A DNA stretch of 9,555 nucleotides from Caulobacteraceae bacterium (GCA_028291305.1 JAQGII010000455.1:1-9555); one strand, 5' to 3'. Counted from the stretch's first letter, positions 1-8,666 are shown. Program-made: numbers and translations. Notes: a model not told the origin generated them from the letters alone.

Positions 1-615
1 ATAGGCCCGCGGCGCGCGGGCCGGATCGCGCAGGACGATGCGCGCGGCATAGGGTTGCACGCCGTCCATCGCGCTGACCGCAAGGGTCACCGCCTGCGCC
101 CCCTCGCGGCCGGCGACGCCGAATACCACCCGGTCCTGGCCGGCGTAGGCGTCCTGCGCCAGCATCCACGAGGCGTTGCGCACGGCCAGGGTGCGGTCGG
201 CGCGCCAGGCGCCGACGTCGCCGGGAAACGACATCTTGTGCAGGCCGGTATAGAGGGCGAAGGCGCCGCGCACGCGCCGGGCCTCGCGCTGCACGATCGG
301 CGCGACGCATGACAGCGAGGACGCCTGGGCCCGCGCCTGGGCCGCGCCGCGGTCCAGCATGGCTTCGTCCGCCCCGGCGCGCAGGGCGGCGGTGCGGGCC
401 TGGGCCGCGCCGGAGGCCAGCGCCGCGCTCACATCGGTGTCGAACAGGCGGCAGCGGTCGCCGGCCGCCAGCATCGCGGTGCGTTCGCGGTAGAGTTCGA
501 AGGGAGTCTGCGAGCCCGCCGGCCGCACGTCGGCCAGCAGGGCGATGGTCGCCGCCGCGGCCAGCCACAACGCCTTCGAGCGGGCGGTGCGATGCGGGCG
601 CATCCACTGGATCAT
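1..615 (-). CDS. Exported protein of unknown function (C-terminus cut by window edge)
   Basis: An open frame runs from the ATG at 615 to the left edge without a stop, giving 205 residues; the C-terminus lies outside the window. The N-terminus reads as a signal peptide: basic residues (R6, R9, R12, K14), then a hydrophobic core at about residues 16-28 (LWLAAAATIALLA), with probable cleavage near residue 35. The mature part is Ala/Arg-rich and probably helical at residues 37-120, followed by a more mixed region. Cysteines at 55 and 103 could form a periplasmic disulfide. A purine-rich GGGGACGGA just upstream supports the start; Met5 (601-603) is an alternative. The gene is divergent from the DUF1491 gene, with 121 bp between them. 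Codon use matches the neighbours. I do not recognise the family. Export is inferred from the leader only. Confidence 0.7.
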   Translation of the reverse strand, partial: MIQWMRPHRTARSKALWLAAAATIALLADVRPAGSQTPFELYRERTAMLAAGDRCRLFDTDVSAALASGAAQARTAALRAGADEAMLDRGAAQARAQASSLSCVAPIVQREARRVRGAFALYTGLHKMSFPGDVGAWRADRTLAVRNASWMLAQDAYAGQDRVVFGVAGREGAQAVTLAVSAMDGVQPYAARIVLRDPARAPRAY

Positions 616-736
616 TTCCGTCCCCGTTTCGAGGTCGCTCAGCGAGCCCGTTCTGGGACCGCGGCGCTCATCCTAGCGGGGTTAGGTTTCCGCCGAGTTT
701 ATCGCCGGTCGGTTCCAGTTGCGCTATGCATGGCCC

Positions 737-1069
737 ATGCTGCTGTCGACCGATGTCTGGGTGGGAGCCCTGATCCGCCGCGCCGAACTGGGCGGCGCCT
801 TCGCCGTCGTGGCGCGCAAGGGCGACCCGCGCGCCGGGGCGGTGCTGGTCAAGACGCTGAACCGGCGCGACGGGGTTTCCCGGCTGTTCTCCGAAGCCTT
901 CCGCGGCGACGGCGAGCGGGTGTGGATGGCGCCCACCGCCAGCCGGGAAGAGCCCGACCTTGACCGCTACATCGAACGCGCCGTGCGCGTGGACCCCGAC
1001 CTGTGGGTGGTGGAGATCGAGGACACGGAAGGCCGCCACTTCCTGACCGAGCCGGTCGAGATGCGTTAA
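737..1069 (+). CDS. DUF1491 family protein
   Basis: This 110-residue protein matches what I know of DUF1491, a small alphaproteobacterial family of unknown function. Features seen are an N-terminal VGALIRRAELGGAFA segment, a KGDPRAGAVLVK strand-turn around residues 28-39, a central VWMAP, and a C-terminal block with DPDLWVVEIED (residues 86-96). There is no signal peptide or membrane segment, so it is probably cytosolic. The frame extends upstream to a TTG at 719, but the family normally begins close to the LLSTDVWVGAL segment, so I chose ATG 737. No Shine-Dalgarno motif precedes that ATG; a GCGCTAT element (721-727) ends 9 bases before it, raising the possibility of a leaderless start. The next gene follows after 77 bp on the same strand. 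The molecular role is unknown. Confidence 0.85.
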   Translation: MLLSTDVWVGALIRRAELGGAFAVVARKGDPRAGAVLVKTLNRRDGVSRLFSEAFRGDGERVWMAPTASREEPDLDRYIERAVRVDPDLWVVEIEDTEGRHFLTEPVEMR

Positions 1070-1146
1070 CCCTGTTCCTACACGGGGTCGAAAGGCCGTC
1101 GTGGCAGTCTGCAGCCTTCACTGCGCCGTAGAATGCGGACCGTAAG

Positions 1147-1527
1147 ATGCTTTTTCTGCTCAACGACAAGCTCTTCAACCTGAATCGGGAAGACCTGTCC
1201 CCCCAGGTGATCGAGCGGCGGTTCGCCTCCGTGTCCTTCGGCTACGTCCAGCAGCTGGGCCAGGAGCTGTTTTCCGAATCGCCGGTGATGCAGCGGGTCC
1301 ACCCCGAGCAGGGCGCCAAGCTGGCGGCCCTCATCTCGGCCAAGTCGCCCGAGATCAACGCGGCCCTGTTCGTGGCCCCCTCCCAGCGCTGCAAGCCGGC
1401 CCAGGTGGGCGTGCGCTTCGCCTCCATCGACGTCGTGGTGATGGCCAGGCTGCACACCGCCGAGATCCGCGGCAACCTGGACGCCGCGACCGTCGACCGG
1501 GAAGTCTGGCGCCTGCTGGCGGCGTAG
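1147..1527 (+). CDS. Small hypothetical protein, probably cytosolic
   Basis: A 126-residue protein that I cannot assign to a named family. It starts MLFLLNDKLFNL and has no convincing signal peptide or membrane helix, since the hydrophobic start is only about four residues long. A likely helix spans residues 18-44, and a region rich in beta-forming residues spans 73-104 (AALFVAP, VGVRFASIDVVVMARLH). There is one cysteine (C82) and no catalytic motif I can name. It overlaps antisense open frames, but the amino-acid composition and GC-rich third positions favour this frame. The ATG at 1147 is preceded only by a weak purine patch (GGACCGTAAG). It lies 77 bp after the DUF1491 gene and could be co-transcribed with it. 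It ends 24 bp before the stop of the convergent peptidase gene. Confidence 0.7.
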   Translation: MLFLLNDKLFNLNREDLSPQVIERRFASVSFGYVQQLGQELFSESPVMQRVHPEQGAKLAALISAKSPEINAALFVAPSQRCKPAQVGVRFASIDVVVMARLHTAEIRGNLDAATVDREVWRLLAA

Positions 1528-1548
1528 CGGGTTTCTACCCTTTCCCGC
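1527..1548. terminator. Possible weak terminator between convergent genes
   Basis: The 24-bp gap between the stops of the small hypothetical gene and the convergent peptidase holds GGGT-TTCT-ACCC (1529-1540) followed by TTT. An alternative larger pairing joins GCGGG (1527-1531) and CCCGC (1544-1548). Either could form a hairpin serving both strands. The stems are short and the T-run is only three bases, so this is a weak candidate. Confidence 0.25.
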
Positions 1549-1551
1549 CGG

Positions 1552-3408
1552 TTAGATCAGCGCCTCCACCTGATCCAGCGTCCTGGAGAAGCGCGCCACC
1601 AGCGCCTGGTAGGGCGCGGGGCTGGTCATATCCAGGCCGGCCTTCTTCAGCACCGCCACCGGATAGTCCGAACCGCCGGCCCGCAGGACGGCCAGGTAGT
1701 TGTCCCGCGCCTTGTTCCCGCCTGTCTTGACCTGATCGTAGAAGTAGGCGGAAGCGGCGAGCGAGGTGGCGTACTGGTAGACGTAGAAGTCGTAGTAGAA
1801 GTGCGGCACATAGGCCCATTCGGATGCGACCACCTCGTCGATGACGACCTTGGGGCCGTGGTATTTCTTCAACAACGCCAGATACATGGCGTTCATGCCC
1901 TCGCCCGACAGGGCCTCGCCCTTCTCTACCGTCTCGTGGATGAGGAGCTCGAACTCGGCGAACATCGCCTGGCGGTAGAAGGTGGCCCGCATCAGCTCCA
2001 ATAGCTGGCCCAGGTAGTAGAGCTTCTCCTGCCGGGTCCGGGCCTTGGCGAACATGTAGTCGGCCAGGAGCTGCTCGTTCATCGTCGAGGCGATCTCGGC
2101 GGTGAAGATAGAGTAGCTGGCGGTCTCGTACGGCTGGGCCCTGTTGGCCAACAGGGTGTGCATGGCGTGGCCCCACTCGTGGGCGAAGGTCGACACGCTC
2201 TCGTAGTTGCCGGTCAGGTTCAGCAGCAGATAGGGGTGCACGTCATAGGCGTCGCCGGTCATGTAGGCGCCGGAAACCTTGTTCTTGCGCGGCTTGTAGT
2301 CGGCCCAGGGCGAGGCGGTGGATCTGGCCAGCAAGTCCACATATTCGGGGCCGAGCGGCGCCACGGCGGCCAGGGTCAGGCTGCGGGTGCGGGCCAGGTC
2401 GAAGGTCTCGTCCAGGCGCACCAGCGGCGGATAGATGTCGTAGTAGTGCAGGTCCGGCAAGTTCAGCAGCTTCCGGCGGATCTCGAAATAGCGGTGCAGC
2501 GCCGGCAGGCCGCGGTTGGTCTCCTCCACCAGGGTCCTGTAAACCCCCGCGGGCACCCCGCCGGCGCTGTCCAGGGCCGCCTCCACCGCGCTGCCGTAGC
2601 GGCGCGCCTTGGCGGTGAACACGTCGGACTGCACCTGGGTCGATAGGGCCGCGGCCAGAGAGGTCTTGTACCTGTCGAAGGCGGTGAAGAAGGTGTCGAA
2701 CACCAGCTTGCGGTCCTCGCGGTTGGGCGCCTCGCGCGCCGCGGTGTAGGCGGCCTGGTCCAGGCGCACCTTGCCGGTGGACAGGGTCACCTCGGGCCAG
2801 GGCAGGTCGGAATCCACCAGCTGGGTGCGGATCTGCTGCGCCCCGGCCAGCGGGGTGCCCACGGCGGCGAGCACATTCTCGGCCTCCGCGCCCAGGGTAT
2901 GGGGCGCCTTGCGCAGGATGTCGGCCAGCTGGAAATGGAATTTGCCGAGGCCCGGGTCGGCGCTCTGGAAGGCGGCGATCCTGGCCGCGCCGACGGCGAG
3001 GATCTCCGGCTGCAGATAGGATGTCGCCTCGTTGACCTGGCCGAACAGGGCGATGGCCAGCTGCCGCCGCTCCTGCGCCTGGGCGACCGAGGTGTCGGAA
3101 TCGGCGATGATCGAGGCGTAGACGTTGAGGCGCGCCGTCCTGCGCTGGATGTCGGAGACGGCCTGCAGCGCCGCGCGCAGGGTGGCGGCGTCGGTCCCCA
3201 GCCTGTCCTTGTAGGACGCCAGGGTCGGCAGGGCGGCCTGCACCGCCGCGCGCTCCGCCGTCCAGGCCTGCGGCGTCGGATAGAGCTCGGTCAGGTTCCA
3301 GGTCTCCGGCGGCGCCGCGTCGGCCGGCGCCGCCGTCGCGCCGGTTCCAGCGGACAGGGCCAGGGCGGCGGCTGCGGCGAGGATTTCACGGCGGGACGCT
3401 TCGGTCAT
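1552..3408 (-). CDS. pepF: M3-family oligoendopeptidase F-like zinc peptidase with Tat signal
   Basis: A 618-residue protein of normal length for oligoendopeptidase F/M3B, which hydrolyses short peptides. The zinc site is visible as HEWGH (H410, E411, H414), with a third ligand glutamate at E438, 24 residues after H414, as expected for M3 enzymes. A further family block, [15 protein letters not shown] (residues 535-549), normally forms part of the substrate cleft. The N-terminus carries SRREIL (residues 5-10) followed by an Ala/Leu stretch to about residue 19 and an Ala-rich possible cleavage region near 24-32. That looks like a twin-arginine signal, so I infer periplasmic or envelope location; classical PepF is cytosolic. 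The ATG at 3408 follows GGAG at a good distance. A candidate promoter, TTGGCG-N17-TAGCTT, lies just upstream. The gene stands alone and is divergent from prfC. The family call is firm; the symbol is by similarity. Confidence 0.92.
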   Translation of the reverse strand: MTEASRREILAAAAALALSAGTGATAAPADAAPPETWNLTELYPTPQAWTAERAAVQAALPTLASYKDRLGTDAATLRAALQAVSDIQRRTARLNVYASIIADSDTSVAQAQERRQLAIALFGQVNEATSYLQPEILAVGAARIAAFQSADPGLGKFHFQLADILRKAPHTLGAEAENVLAAVGTPLAGAQQIRTQLVDSDLPWPEVTLSTGKVRLDQAAYTAAREAPNREDRKLVFDTFFTAFDRYKTSLAAALSTQVQSDVFTAKARRYGSAVEAALDSAGGVPAGVYRTLVEETNRGLPALHRYFEIRRKLLNLPDLHYYDIYPPLVRLDETFDLARTRSLTLAAVAPLGPEYVDLLARSTASPWADYKPRKNKVSGAYMTGDAYDVHPYLLLNLTGNYESVSTFAHEWGHAMHTLLANRAQPYETASYSIFTAEIASTMNEQLLADYMFAKARTRQEKLYYLGQLLELMRATFYRQAMFAEFELLIHETVEKGEALSGEGMNAMYLALLKKYHGPKVVIDEVVASEWAYVPHFYYDFYVYQYATSLAASAYFYDQVKTGGNKARDNYLAVLRAGGSDYPVAVLKKAGLDMTSPAPYQALVARFSRTLDQVEALI

Positions 3409-3437
3409 GGACGGGCTCCGGTGGCGGGATTGCGGCC

Positions 3438-3466
3438 AAGCTAGACCCGCGCGGCGCCTGCGCCAA
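3438..3466 (-). promoter_or_regulatory. Candidate promoter of the M3 peptidase gene
   Basis: Read on the minus strand, TTGGCGC (3466-3460) matches the Caulobacter -35 consensus TTGaCgS at six of seven positions. TCTAGCTT (3445-3438) partly matches the -10 form GCTANAWC. The hexamers TTGGCG and TAGCTT are separated by 17 bp. The predicted start near 3431 would leave a leader of about 22 bases containing the GGAG ribosome site. This is consensus matching by eye. Confidence 0.4.
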
Positions 3467-3477
3467 CCGCGCGGAAT

Positions 3478-3506
3478 TTGCCACGGCCTCCGCCCCGCGC
3501 TATCGC
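3478..3506 (+). promoter_or_regulatory. Candidate prfC promoter implying a leaderless mRNA
   Basis: TTGCCA (3478-3483) and TATCGC (3501-3506) are separated by 17 bp. The latter sits in GCTATCGC, a partial match to the Caulobacter -10 form GCTANAWC. Transcription would begin about seven bases downstream of the -10, at the A of the prfC ATG (3513). No Shine-Dalgarno motif lies before that ATG, which fits a leaderless transcript. Inferred by eye. Confidence 0.35.
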
Positions 3507-3512
3507 CGCCCC

Positions 3513-5113
<1,601 letters not shown>

Positions 5114-5191
5114 GGGGTGAACGATCCGCTCGGCCGGGGAGCCTTTAGCGCCGCCACGGGTTGTAATGGCGACGCTTGAAGGAGCCCGCCG

Positions 5192-5566
5192 ATGAAGACT
5201 CTCGTGATGGCCGCCGCCGTGATCGCGCTCTTGTCGGCGCCGATGGCCGCCGCGGCCAAGCCCGACAATGGCCATGGCCATGACCGGGGCGATCAGGGCG
5301 GCCCTCCCGGCCAGGACAACGGCGGCCCGCCCGGCCTGGCCAAAAAGCCGTACGGCCTGCCGCCGGGCCAGGCCAAGAAGATGTGGGGGCGCGGCGAGCG
5401 GATCCCGAACGTCTATCGCAGCAGCCGCTACTATATCGACCCCGTCCGATACCACCTGCGTCCGCCGCCCTTTGGCTATCGCTGGGTGCTGGTGGACGGA
5501 CGCGCCTATCTGGTCCGCACCGACACGGGCCTCATCGCAGACGCCGTAGCCGCCCTGTTGCGCTAG
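5192..5566 (+). CDS. RcnB-like small periplasmic protein
   Basis: A 124-residue precursor with a clear Sec signal peptide (MKTLVMAAAVIALLSAPMAAAA, residues 1-22; cleavage likely after an Ala near 20-22). After it comes a hydrophilic Gly/Pro/Asp linker with GHGHD (27-31) and two GGPPG units (36-40 and 44-48). PPGLAKK (46-52) and PPGQAKK (57-63) are near-duplicates 11 residues apart. Residues 56-118 resemble the RcnB fold: PPGQAKKMWGRGE, YYIDP, then FGYRWVLVDGRAYLVRTDTGLI. In E. coli, RcnB is a periplasmic modulator of RcnA-mediated nickel/cobalt efflux. Here no efflux gene is nearby, so a metal role is not established; many alphaproteobacterial RcnB-like proteins are uncharacterised. A strong AAGGAG ribosome site precedes the ATG. 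It lies 78 bp after prfC on the same strand, in the same GC-rich codon style. Confidence 0.8.
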   Translation: MKTLVMAAAVIALLSAPMAAAAKPDNGHGHDRGDQGGPPGQDNGGPPGLAKKPYGLPPGQAKKMWGRGERIPNVYRSSRYYIDPVRYHLRPPPFGYRWVLVDGRAYLVRTDTGLIADAVAALLR

Positions 5567-5634
5567 GCGCGGCGTCGCTCGCCCGTGGGTTGCGTCTGGC
5601 GCTGCGCGGTCGCCTGTCCGGGTCCGCCGTCGGC

Positions 5635-5659
5635 AAAAGTTACACGGCTGTTAACTTTT
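5635..5659 (+). repeat. AT-rich inverted repeat AAAAGTTA / TAACTTTT
   Basis: A perfect 8-bp inverted repeat, AAAAGTTA (5635-5642) and TAACTTTT (5652-5659), with a 9-base spacer CACGGCTGT. It stands out as a pocket of A/T in a roughly 70% GC region, inside the 184-bp gap between the RcnB-like gene and the repeat-protein gene. It could be an operator or a weak terminator of the upstream gene. The A-U stem is too weak for a convincing intrinsic terminator, although a T follows it. Confidence 0.5.
5640..5655 (+). promoter_or_regulatory. Candidate CtrA-binding box
   Basis: TTAC (5640-5643), seven bases, then TTAAC (5651-5655). This differs at one base from the TTAA-N7-TTAA(C) box bound by the cell-cycle regulator CtrA in Caulobacter and relatives. 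It lies about 95 bases before the ATG at 5751, within the inverted repeat described separately. If real, it could control the downstream repeat-protein gene. No convincing -10 element could be fixed. Confidence 0.35.
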
Positions 5660-5750
5660 TAAGCTCCTGTCGGCTTCGCCTTCGCATGTTCGGCGTTAGA
5701 GTGGTGAAAGCGCCCCGTCCCGGGCCGCGCCGCGCGCGAGGAGCGGTCCC

Positions 5751-7109
5751 ATGTTCGAATTCGGCCGAGAGCTGAAGCGCCTGTTCGAGGCGGACACGGG
5801 GCCGCGCGACGGCGTGACCGGCGGCGACGCCTCGCTCCTCGAACTGCTGGACATGGACCTGCTCAAGGGCGAGGCCCGCGCCTCCGATATCGCCGCCGGC
5901 CGCATCAGCGCCAAGGACCCGCCCCAGCGGCGCCTGCAGGCCGCCCGCGTGTGGCGCGAACTGGCCCGCCGCACCGGCGATCCCGCGGCGCTGCGCAACG
6001 CCGTCCTCGGCGCCGAGAAGGCGGTGCAGGGCTTCAAGGGGGCCGCCCGCGTCAAGGGCTGGGCCGCCGCCCGCTGCGAGCAGGCGATGAGCGCCATGCT
6101 GGGCGCCGACCTGTTCGGCGACGACGGCCTCAACGCCGCGGCCGAGATCGCCCTCAAGGACGCCATCGCCGCCGCCCCCTCCAGCGCCGCCGCCGCCCTG
6201 GCGTCCGGCCAGCTGGCCCGGCTGTCCGCCCGCGCCGCCCTGCGCGGCGGGGACTACGAGGCGGTCAGGCGCGCCGCCGCGGCCTTCGACGAGCCCCTGG
6301 CCATCCTCACGACCCATCTGCGCAGCAAGGCCGTCAGCAAGAGCATGCTGGCCGACCTGCGCTGTGACCGCGCCGAAATGCTGCTGATCTGCGCCGGCCG
6401 GCTGAAGGATGTCCGCCTGCACGAACAGGCCATCGCCGAGCTGGACAAGCTGGCCGGCCGTCTGGACAGCGCCTACGAACCCCTGGCCTGGGCGCGGGTG
6501 CAGACCCTGCGGGCCTCGGCCCGCGTCGGCGCCGGCGAGACCACCGGCCACATCGAGGACATCGCCGAGGGCGTGGAGATCCTGGTGGCCGCCCTGGACG
6601 CCCTGACCCCCGATCACAGCGCCCTGGACTGGGCGCGTATCCAGCAGGCCCTGGCGCTGGCGCTGCAGAGCCTGGGCGAGGGCAGCGAGACCGACCGCGC
6701 CTTCGAGCACGCCCTGACCTGCTACGACCGCGCCCTGTGGGCCACGCGGCGCCAGCCGGCCCTGATGCTGCGCGCGGCCCTGGCCCACAACCGCGCCCAA
6801 TGCCTGGCGCGCCGCGCCGAACTGGCGGCCGATCCGGGCATGATCGACGAAGCCATCCAGGCGCTGCGCTGCGATCTGGCGCGCCTGTCGCCGGGCCGCG
6901 ATCCGGTGGGCTGGGCCATCCTCCAGGTCGACCTGGCGCAGCTCTATGTGGCGCGGTTGCAGCTGCGCGGCGCGGACGCCGACCGGGCGGCCGCCGGCGT
7001 CGCCCTGACCAGCGCCATCGACGTGTTCGGCGAGCACGGGCTGCGCTCGCTGATCGACCAGTCCTACTGCACCCTGGACTATCTGGCCGCCTGGCCGCCC
7101 CACGCCTGA
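5751..7109 (+). CDS. TPR-like helical-repeat protein of unknown function
   Basis: A 452-residue, Ala/Leu/Arg-rich protein with no signal peptide or membrane segment, so probably cytosolic. A non-repetitive head (residues 1-60, MFEFGRELKRLF and SLLELLDMDLLKGE) is followed by repeated helix pairs. WAxxQ motifs occur at W248, W294 and W388, spaced 46 and 94 residues, so a degenerate copy (L340) fits a period of about 47. Each is followed by an A-rich helix and then a second helix such as FEHALTCYDRAL (317-328) or MIDEAIQALRCDL (364-376). This resembles the alphaproteobacterial TPR repeats that read roughly WAxTQNNLGNAL...LEEAVAAYRAAL. Such proteins usually act as interaction scaffolds; the partner here is unknown. 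An AGGAG at good spacing supports ATG 5751. A possible CtrA box lies upstream. The stop is 19 bp from the convergent permease stop. Confidence 0.82.
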   Translation: MFEFGRELKRLFEADTGPRDGVTGGDASLLELLDMDLLKGEARASDIAAGRISAKDPPQRRLQAARVWRELARRTGDPAALRNAVLGAEKAVQGFKGAARVKGWAAARCEQAMSAMLGADLFGDDGLNAAAEIALKDAIAAAPSSAAAALASGQLARLSARAALRGGDYEAVRRAAAAFDEPLAILTTHLRSKAVSKSMLADLRCDRAEMLLICAGRLKDVRLHEQAIAELDKLAGRLDSAYEPLAWARVQTLRASARVGAGETTGHIEDIAEGVEILVAALDALTPDHSALDWARIQQALALALQSLGEGSETDRAFEHALTCYDRALWATRRQPALMLRAALAHNRAQCLARRAELAADPGMIDEAIQALRCDLARLSPGRDPVGWAILQVDLAQLYVARLQLRGADADRAAAGVALTSAIDVFGEHGLRSLIDQSYCTLDYLAAWPPHA

Positions 7110-7128
7110 AACGCGGCTCCGGCGGGAC

Positions 7129-7896
7129 CTACCGTCCTCGCCATTCTTTGAGCGCCCAGGTCTCCAGCGCCTGGAAGGCCGCATGGGCGGCGACGCCCAT
7201 CAGCCCGAGGATCAGCAGGGCGGCGAACATCTTGGCCGTCTGCAGCCGGTTGGCCGCCTCCAGCAGGCGCCAGGCCAGGCCCTGCGACCCGCCGGAGCCC
7301 GACACGAACTCCGCCACCACCGCCCCGATCACCGCCAGGCCGGCGGCCACCTTGTGCCCCTCCAGCAGGAAGGGGACGGCGGCGGGCAGGCGCAGGCGCC
7401 GCAGCCGTTGCAGGCGGGTGGCGCCATAGAGGTCGAACAGGCGCTCCAGATCCGGATCGGCCGCCTTCAGGCCGGTCACGGCGCCGCTGAAGATGGGGAA
7501 GAAGGCCACCACCGCGGCCAGGCCGATCACCGCGCGCTGCGGGTGGTCCAGTCCCGCCCAGATGTTGACCAACGGCGCGATGGCCACGATCGGCGTCACC
7601 TGCAGCGCGACGGCGATGGGCCGAACCGAGCGCTCCGCCAGCGGGCTCAAGGCGACGGTCAGTGCGATGGCGCAGGCGGCGATGCTGGCGATCGCCAGGG
7701 CCCACAGGGCCATTACGAGGGTGGTCAGGGCCGAGTCGATCAGGATCGCCCGGTTCTGCTCGAAGGCCGCGGCGACGGCGCTGGGCGCCGGCAGCAGATA
7801 GGGCGGCGTGTGCAGCGCCTGCACGGCGATCTCCCACACGCTCAGCAGCAGGGCGACGAAGACGATGGGGGCGGACAAATCGAGCGCCCGCCTCAT
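7129..7896 (-). CDS. ABC importer permease (NitT/TauT/SsuC type)
   Basis: A 255-residue inner-membrane permease of the BPD-transport family that pairs with nitrate/taurine/sulfonate/ThiY-type binding proteins. Hydrophobic segments lie at about residues 9-28, 57-84, 93-115, 121-143, 183-199 and 222-240. LLPAPSAV (34-41) is typical just after the first helix. The cytoplasmic EAA-like loop is at about 156-175 (LYGATRL...LRLPAAVP), which contacts the ATPase. The same frame is open further upstream to 8298, but that part overlaps the ATPase gene. ATG 7896 forms an ATGA overlap with the ATPase stop and gives a normal family length, so translational coupling is likely. It is the last gene of the operon; no terminator is visible in the 19-bp gap to the convergent repeat-protein gene. 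Confidence 0.9.
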   Translation of the reverse strand: MRRALDLSAPIVFVALLLSVWEIAVQALHTPPYLLPAPSAVAAAFEQNRAILIDSALTTLVMALWALAIASIAACAIALTVALSPLAERSVRPIAVALQVTPIVAIAPLVNIWAGLDHPQRAVIGLAAVVAFFPIFSGAVTGLKAADPDLERLFDLYGATRLQRLRRLRLPAAVPFLLEGHKVAAGLAVIGAVVAEFVSGSGGSQGLAWRLLEAANRLQTAKMFAALLILGLMGVAAHAAFQALETWALKEWRGR

Positions 7897-8666
7897 GCCG
7901 TCATGCCTTCGGCCAGGGCGGCCGACACCTGCTCGACCGCCTCGCGGAACAGGGAGGAGACGCGGAAACCCTGCGGCCTCGGCAAGGGCGCATCCACCCG
8001 CATCTCGGCCTGCAGGCGGCCGGGACCCGGGGTCATCACCAGCACCCGCGAGGCCATGAATACCGCCTCCTCGACATTGTGCGTCACGAAGACGATGGCC
8101 GGCTTGGCGGCGGCCCACAGGCGGTGGATGTCGGCGGCCAGGTCGCGCCGGGTGATCTCGTCCAGGGCCGCGAACGGTTCGTCGAGCAGCAACAGGCGCG
8201 GGCCGGTGACCAGGGCGCGGGCCAGGGACGCGCGCATGGCCATGCCGCCGGACAGCTGGGCCGGCTTGGCGTCTTCGGCGCCCTTCAGCTTCACCCACGC
8301 CAGGGCCGCAGCCGCCCGTTCGCGCGCCTGGGGGCGGGGGACGCCGGCCAGCTCGAGCGGCAGGGCGACGTTGTCCAGTCCCGTGGCCCAGGGCATCAGG
8401 GTCGGCGCCTGGAACACCACCGAGGTCTCGCCCGGGCCGGCCGTCCGCAATACTTCGCCCCGGGTGGGCGCCTCCAGCCCGGCCAGCAGCCGCAGGGCTG
8501 TGCTCTTGCCGCAGCCGGACGGCCCCACCAGGGCCACGATCTCCCCCAGCTCGAGGCGAAGCGAGAAGGGCCCGAGCGCGGGGCCGCGGCCGTAGGCGAC
8601 CTCGACGGACTGGAGGGCGGCGACGGTTGCCATCTGAGCCCCGCTCATCTGCGCGAAGGCAGTCAT
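7893..8666 (-). CDS. ABC importer ATPase (TauB/SsuB type)
   Basis: A 257-residue nucleotide-binding subunit that powers the importer. All core motifs are intact: Walker A GPSGCGKST (48-56), Q-loop VVFQAP (83-88), signature LSGGM (138-142), Walker B LLLLDEP (158-164) with D-loop ALD (167-169), and the switch histidine in VTHNVEEA (H196). The domain order and length are those of TauB/SsuB/NrtD-like ATPases, located on the cytoplasmic face. The open frame runs upstream to 8939, but ATG 8666 overlaps the stop of the binding-protein gene as ATGA, which favours it; Met7 and Met12 are later alternatives. Its own stop overlaps the permease start in the same way, so the three genes are almost certainly one transcript. 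Confidence 0.93.
   Translation of the reverse strand: MTAFAQMSGAQMATVAALQSVEVAYGRGPALGPFSLRLELGEIVALVGPSGCGKSTALRLLAGLEAPTRGEVLRTAGPGETSVVFQAPTLMPWATGLDNVALPLELAGVPRPQARERAAAALAWVKLKGAEDAKPAQLSGGMAMRASLARALVTGPRLLLLDEPFAALDEITRRDLAADIHRLWAAAKPAIVFVTHNVEEAVFMASRVLVMTPGPGRLQAEMRVDAPLPRPQGFRVSSLFREAVEQVSAALAEGMTA

Noticed and set aside
1535..2176. Minus-strand open frame of 213 codons overlapping the M3 peptidase
   Set aside because: It is an out-of-frame shadow of the peptidase C-terminus, Arg/Gly-rich and without motifs.
5128..5146. GCTC-N7-GAGC hairpin followed by CTTT as a prfC terminator
   Set aside because: The stem is only four base pairs and the T-run three bases. It is indistinguishable from chance in this GC-rich DNA.
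5570..5630. Possible sigma-54 promoter (TGGCGC...TGCG) before the repeat-protein gene
   Set aside because: The spacing and the GG/GC core elements do not fit the TGGCAC-N5-TTGC pattern.
5640..7184. Open frame of 514 codons on the minus strand opposite the repeat protein
   Set aside because: Its composition is Gly/Gln/Ala-rich with no recognisable motif. The plus-strand frame shows clear repeat structure and a ribosome site.
7897..8298. N-terminal extension of the permease frame up to 8298
   Set aside because: It overlaps the ATPase gene in another frame, is basic and hydrophilic, and would disrupt the usual permease start. The ATGA junction at 7896 is far more plausible.
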